Source: Clostridiales bacterium
GTDB taxonomy: Bacteria; Bacillota; Clostridia; Saccharofermentanales; Saccharofermentanaceae
Length of the DNA stretch: 64,000 nucleotides
Reading direction: 5' to 3'
NCBI GenBank assembly: GCA_017513085.1
Contig: JAFWDK010000006.1
Location: forward strand, 1-64,000
The position numbers were made by a program, and so were the translations under genes. Under the pieces are notes generated by a model. It searched no databases. It saw nothing but the letters and a program-made list of their open reading frames with translations, and was not told the origin of the DNA. Shown piece after piece: positions 62,706-64,000 of this stretch. Every line of letters starts with the position of its first letter. The stretch's first letter is position 1.

Positions 62706-63269
62706 TCAATCTCCGATCGGCTCGCCTTTTCCGTTAAACAGCGGGAGTTTTTCAATGTATCGGATATCGTCTCTCTTCGCCGCGTCACCTTCCGCCAACA
62801 CGCATACGCGTCCGGCCACTTCGCCACCGCAAAGTCTGACTAACTCCTCCATCGCACGAAGAGAACCACCGGTCGAGACAACATCATCCACAAGAAGCAC
62901 ACGCTTTCCGCGGATCAGATCTGCATCGTCTCTTCCGAGATAAAGCCTCTGCACACCTCTTGTGGTAATGGAGGTATCCTCGACCGAAATCGGATCCGGC
63001 ATATAGTTTTTGAGACCTTTTCTGGCTACAAAATATTTTTTCGATCCGGATTGTCTTGCCATTTCATGTGCAAGCGGAATACCCTTGGCCTCCGCCGTAA
63101 ATATGTAATCATACTCCTCATGAGGCATCAGTTTCAGAAGTTCCCTGCCGCAAGCTTCCGTGATCTGCGCATCGCCAAAGCAGATAAATGCGGCGATATA
63201 AAGATCATCGGCAATCTTACAAAGAGGGAGTTCTCTCTCCAGACCTGCTATTGTCATCTTATATTTCAT
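62706..63269 (-). CDS. Phosphoribosyltransferase family protein (adenine-phosphoribosyltransferase-like)
   Basis: The 187-residue protein has the PRPP-binding motif VLLVDDVVSTGGSLRAM near residue 123 and the preceding YDYIFTAEAKGIPLAHEMA. Similar proteins include APRT and PurR-like regulatory PRTases; no N-terminal DNA-binding domain is present. The substrate base is not certain. A ribosome binding site GGAGG lies before ATG 63269, and the fused AmmeMemo gene follows 62 nt after its stop. Confidence 0.85.
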   Translation of the reverse strand: MKYKMTIAGLERELPLCKIADDLYIAAFICFGDAQITEACGRELLKLMPHEEYDYIFTAEAKGIPLAHEMARQSGSKKYFVARKGLKNYMPDPISVEDTSITTRGVQRLYLGRDDADLIRGKRVLLVDDVVSTGGSLRAMEELVRLCGGEVAGRVCVLAEGDAAKRDDIRYIEKLPLFNGKGEPIGD

Positions 63270-63315
63270 GTTGTATCCTCCCTCGTTTATCTTGTCTGAT
63301 CTTGGGGTCCAAGCA

Positions 63316-64000
63316 CTAGTCCATCTTCACTTCATCAAGAAGGGCGAAGCGATATCCTTCGCCTTCCAGATATGTCAGAACAGAATCCAGCGCCGCTTCA
63401 TTGGCCGAAGAATCATTGTGCATCAGGATCACTGCGCCGTTATGGTGTCTTCTCTTAAAGCTGGCCAGAACATCTGCCGGGTCAGGCTGATTGTTCTGAT
63501 CGTAATCGTAAAGCGCAAAACTCCAGAACACTGTTGTGTAGCCGCAATCGCGGACAATACTGAGCAACCGCTTGGTATAAGAACCCGTCGGCGGACGGAA
63601 GAACTTGTCGATCTCATAACCGGTCTTCTCGTAGAAATACTCCTCCACATCAAGGATCTCGGCAATGATATCTTCTACTGTCCGGACAGTCAGGTCAGTA
63701 TGCGAAACCGTGTGGTTGCATACCATGTGTCCTTCCTGCTTCATGCGGACGCAATAATCGGAACACTCTTCGAGATACATCTTGGTCACAAAGAAGTTTG
63801 CCTTTACATTATGTGCTTTCAACGTATCAAGAATATTCTTCGTCCGGTTCGAAGGGAAACCGCAGTCGAAGGTCAGATATACGACCTTGTCGTCGTCCTT
63901 GGCGTTCTTATCCACATAAAAGGCGTTATATTCCGAAATATTGAAATATTCGTAGGATCCGGACTGCTCATGGTTATCCTTCAGGATATAGCACCACGTA
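63316..64000 (-). CDS. Polysaccharide deacetylase, PdaA-like (partial, N-terminus beyond right edge)
   Basis: The frame is open to the right edge, so the start is outside the window; an internal GTG at 63915 is not the start. The visible C-terminal 228 residues have YLTFDCGFPSNRTKNILDTL (motif 1 with FDCG, not the usual FDDG), the metal-binding HTVSHTDLT, FFRPPTGSYTKR and a final MHNDSSANEAALD. Closest by eye is PdaA, which deacetylates N-acetylmuramic acid for spore cortex delta-lactam, suggesting sporulation ancestry. Second-shell changes could alter activity. Confidence 0.88.
   Translation of the reverse strand, partial: TWCYILKDNHEQSGSYEYFNISEYNAFYVDKNAKDDDKVVYLTFDCGFPSNRTKNILDTLKAHNVKANFFVTKMYLEECSDYCVRMKQEGHMVCNHTVSHTDLTVRTVEDIIAEILDVEEYFYEKTGYEIDKFFRPPTGSYTKRLLSIVRDCGYTTVFWSFALYDYDQNNQPDPADVLASFKRRHHNGAVILMHNDSSANEAALDSVLTYLEGEGYRFALLDEVKMD

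Overview
The window comes from the chromosome of an anaerobic, low-to-mid GC Bacillota, most likely a gut or rumen Clostridia (inference). The signs are strong GGAGG-type ribosome binding sites, Gram-positive style lipoproteins, Cna-B/FctA surface domains, a DUF6062 gene, a split cobalamin methionine synthase with a separate activation protein, an Lsa-type ABC-F gene, an AmmeMemoRadiSam operon and a Gram-positive type IV pilus locus without secretin genes. I saw no rRNA, tRNA, CRISPR array or intact insertion sequence.

Layout. 1-5202 (minus): 5' part of a giant surface protein (choice-of-anchor A, FctA-like and serial Cna-B-like domains) that runs off the left edge. 5404-9605 (minus): rpsT with its own promoter and terminator, and a housekeeping operon yebC, P-loop/Asp23 fusion, DUF6062, YedF-like, TrmH-like methyltransferase. 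9694-23502: type IV pilus island. A divergent prepilin peptidase, then pilB-pilT-pilC-pilM-pilN-pilO on plus, then three very small pilins and two larger Cys-containing minor pilins in separately promoted and terminated units, and a convergent 624-residue PilX-like protein. 23619-30192 (minus): two overlapping YfhO membrane proteins and a DEDDh exonuclease. 30370-33155 (plus): lipid kinase and a membrane-anchored PrsA/SurA-like protein, followed by a tiny unlisted membrane protein at 33245-33370 and a GH5 enzyme on minus.

34654-46572 (minus, transcribed from right to left): metF, the MetH activation protein, a solute-binding lipoprotein gene broken by an in-frame TAG and a homopolymer frameshift, metH, a response regulator/histidine kinase pair, and an ABC ATPase plus FtsX-type permease. 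46690-48213: Lsa-family ABC-F with a leader containing a possible upstream ORF. 48611-49240: LUD-domain protein. 49300-56181 (minus): TraX-like, DUF3737, GH3 beta-glucosidase, secreted LRR/DUF4214 protein and an HExxH lipoprotein. 56349-58876 (minus): polar amino acid ABC importer (binding protein, permease, ATPase). 59098-60333: MFS transporter. 60339-63269 (minus): AmmeMemoRadiSam radical SAM enzyme, fused Memo-AMMECR1 protein and a phosphoribosyltransferase. 63316-64000: polysaccharide deacetylase cut by the right edge.

The most distinctive material is the pilus island: minimal pilins with individual promoters, an MshEN (c-di-GMP binding) domain on PilB, and a prepilin peptidase with non-canonical catalytic motifs. 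The best hidden items are the truncated giant adhesin, the 41-residue membrane protein, the doubly broken binding protein and the ABC-F leader. All family names are from recognition by eye; no searches were run.
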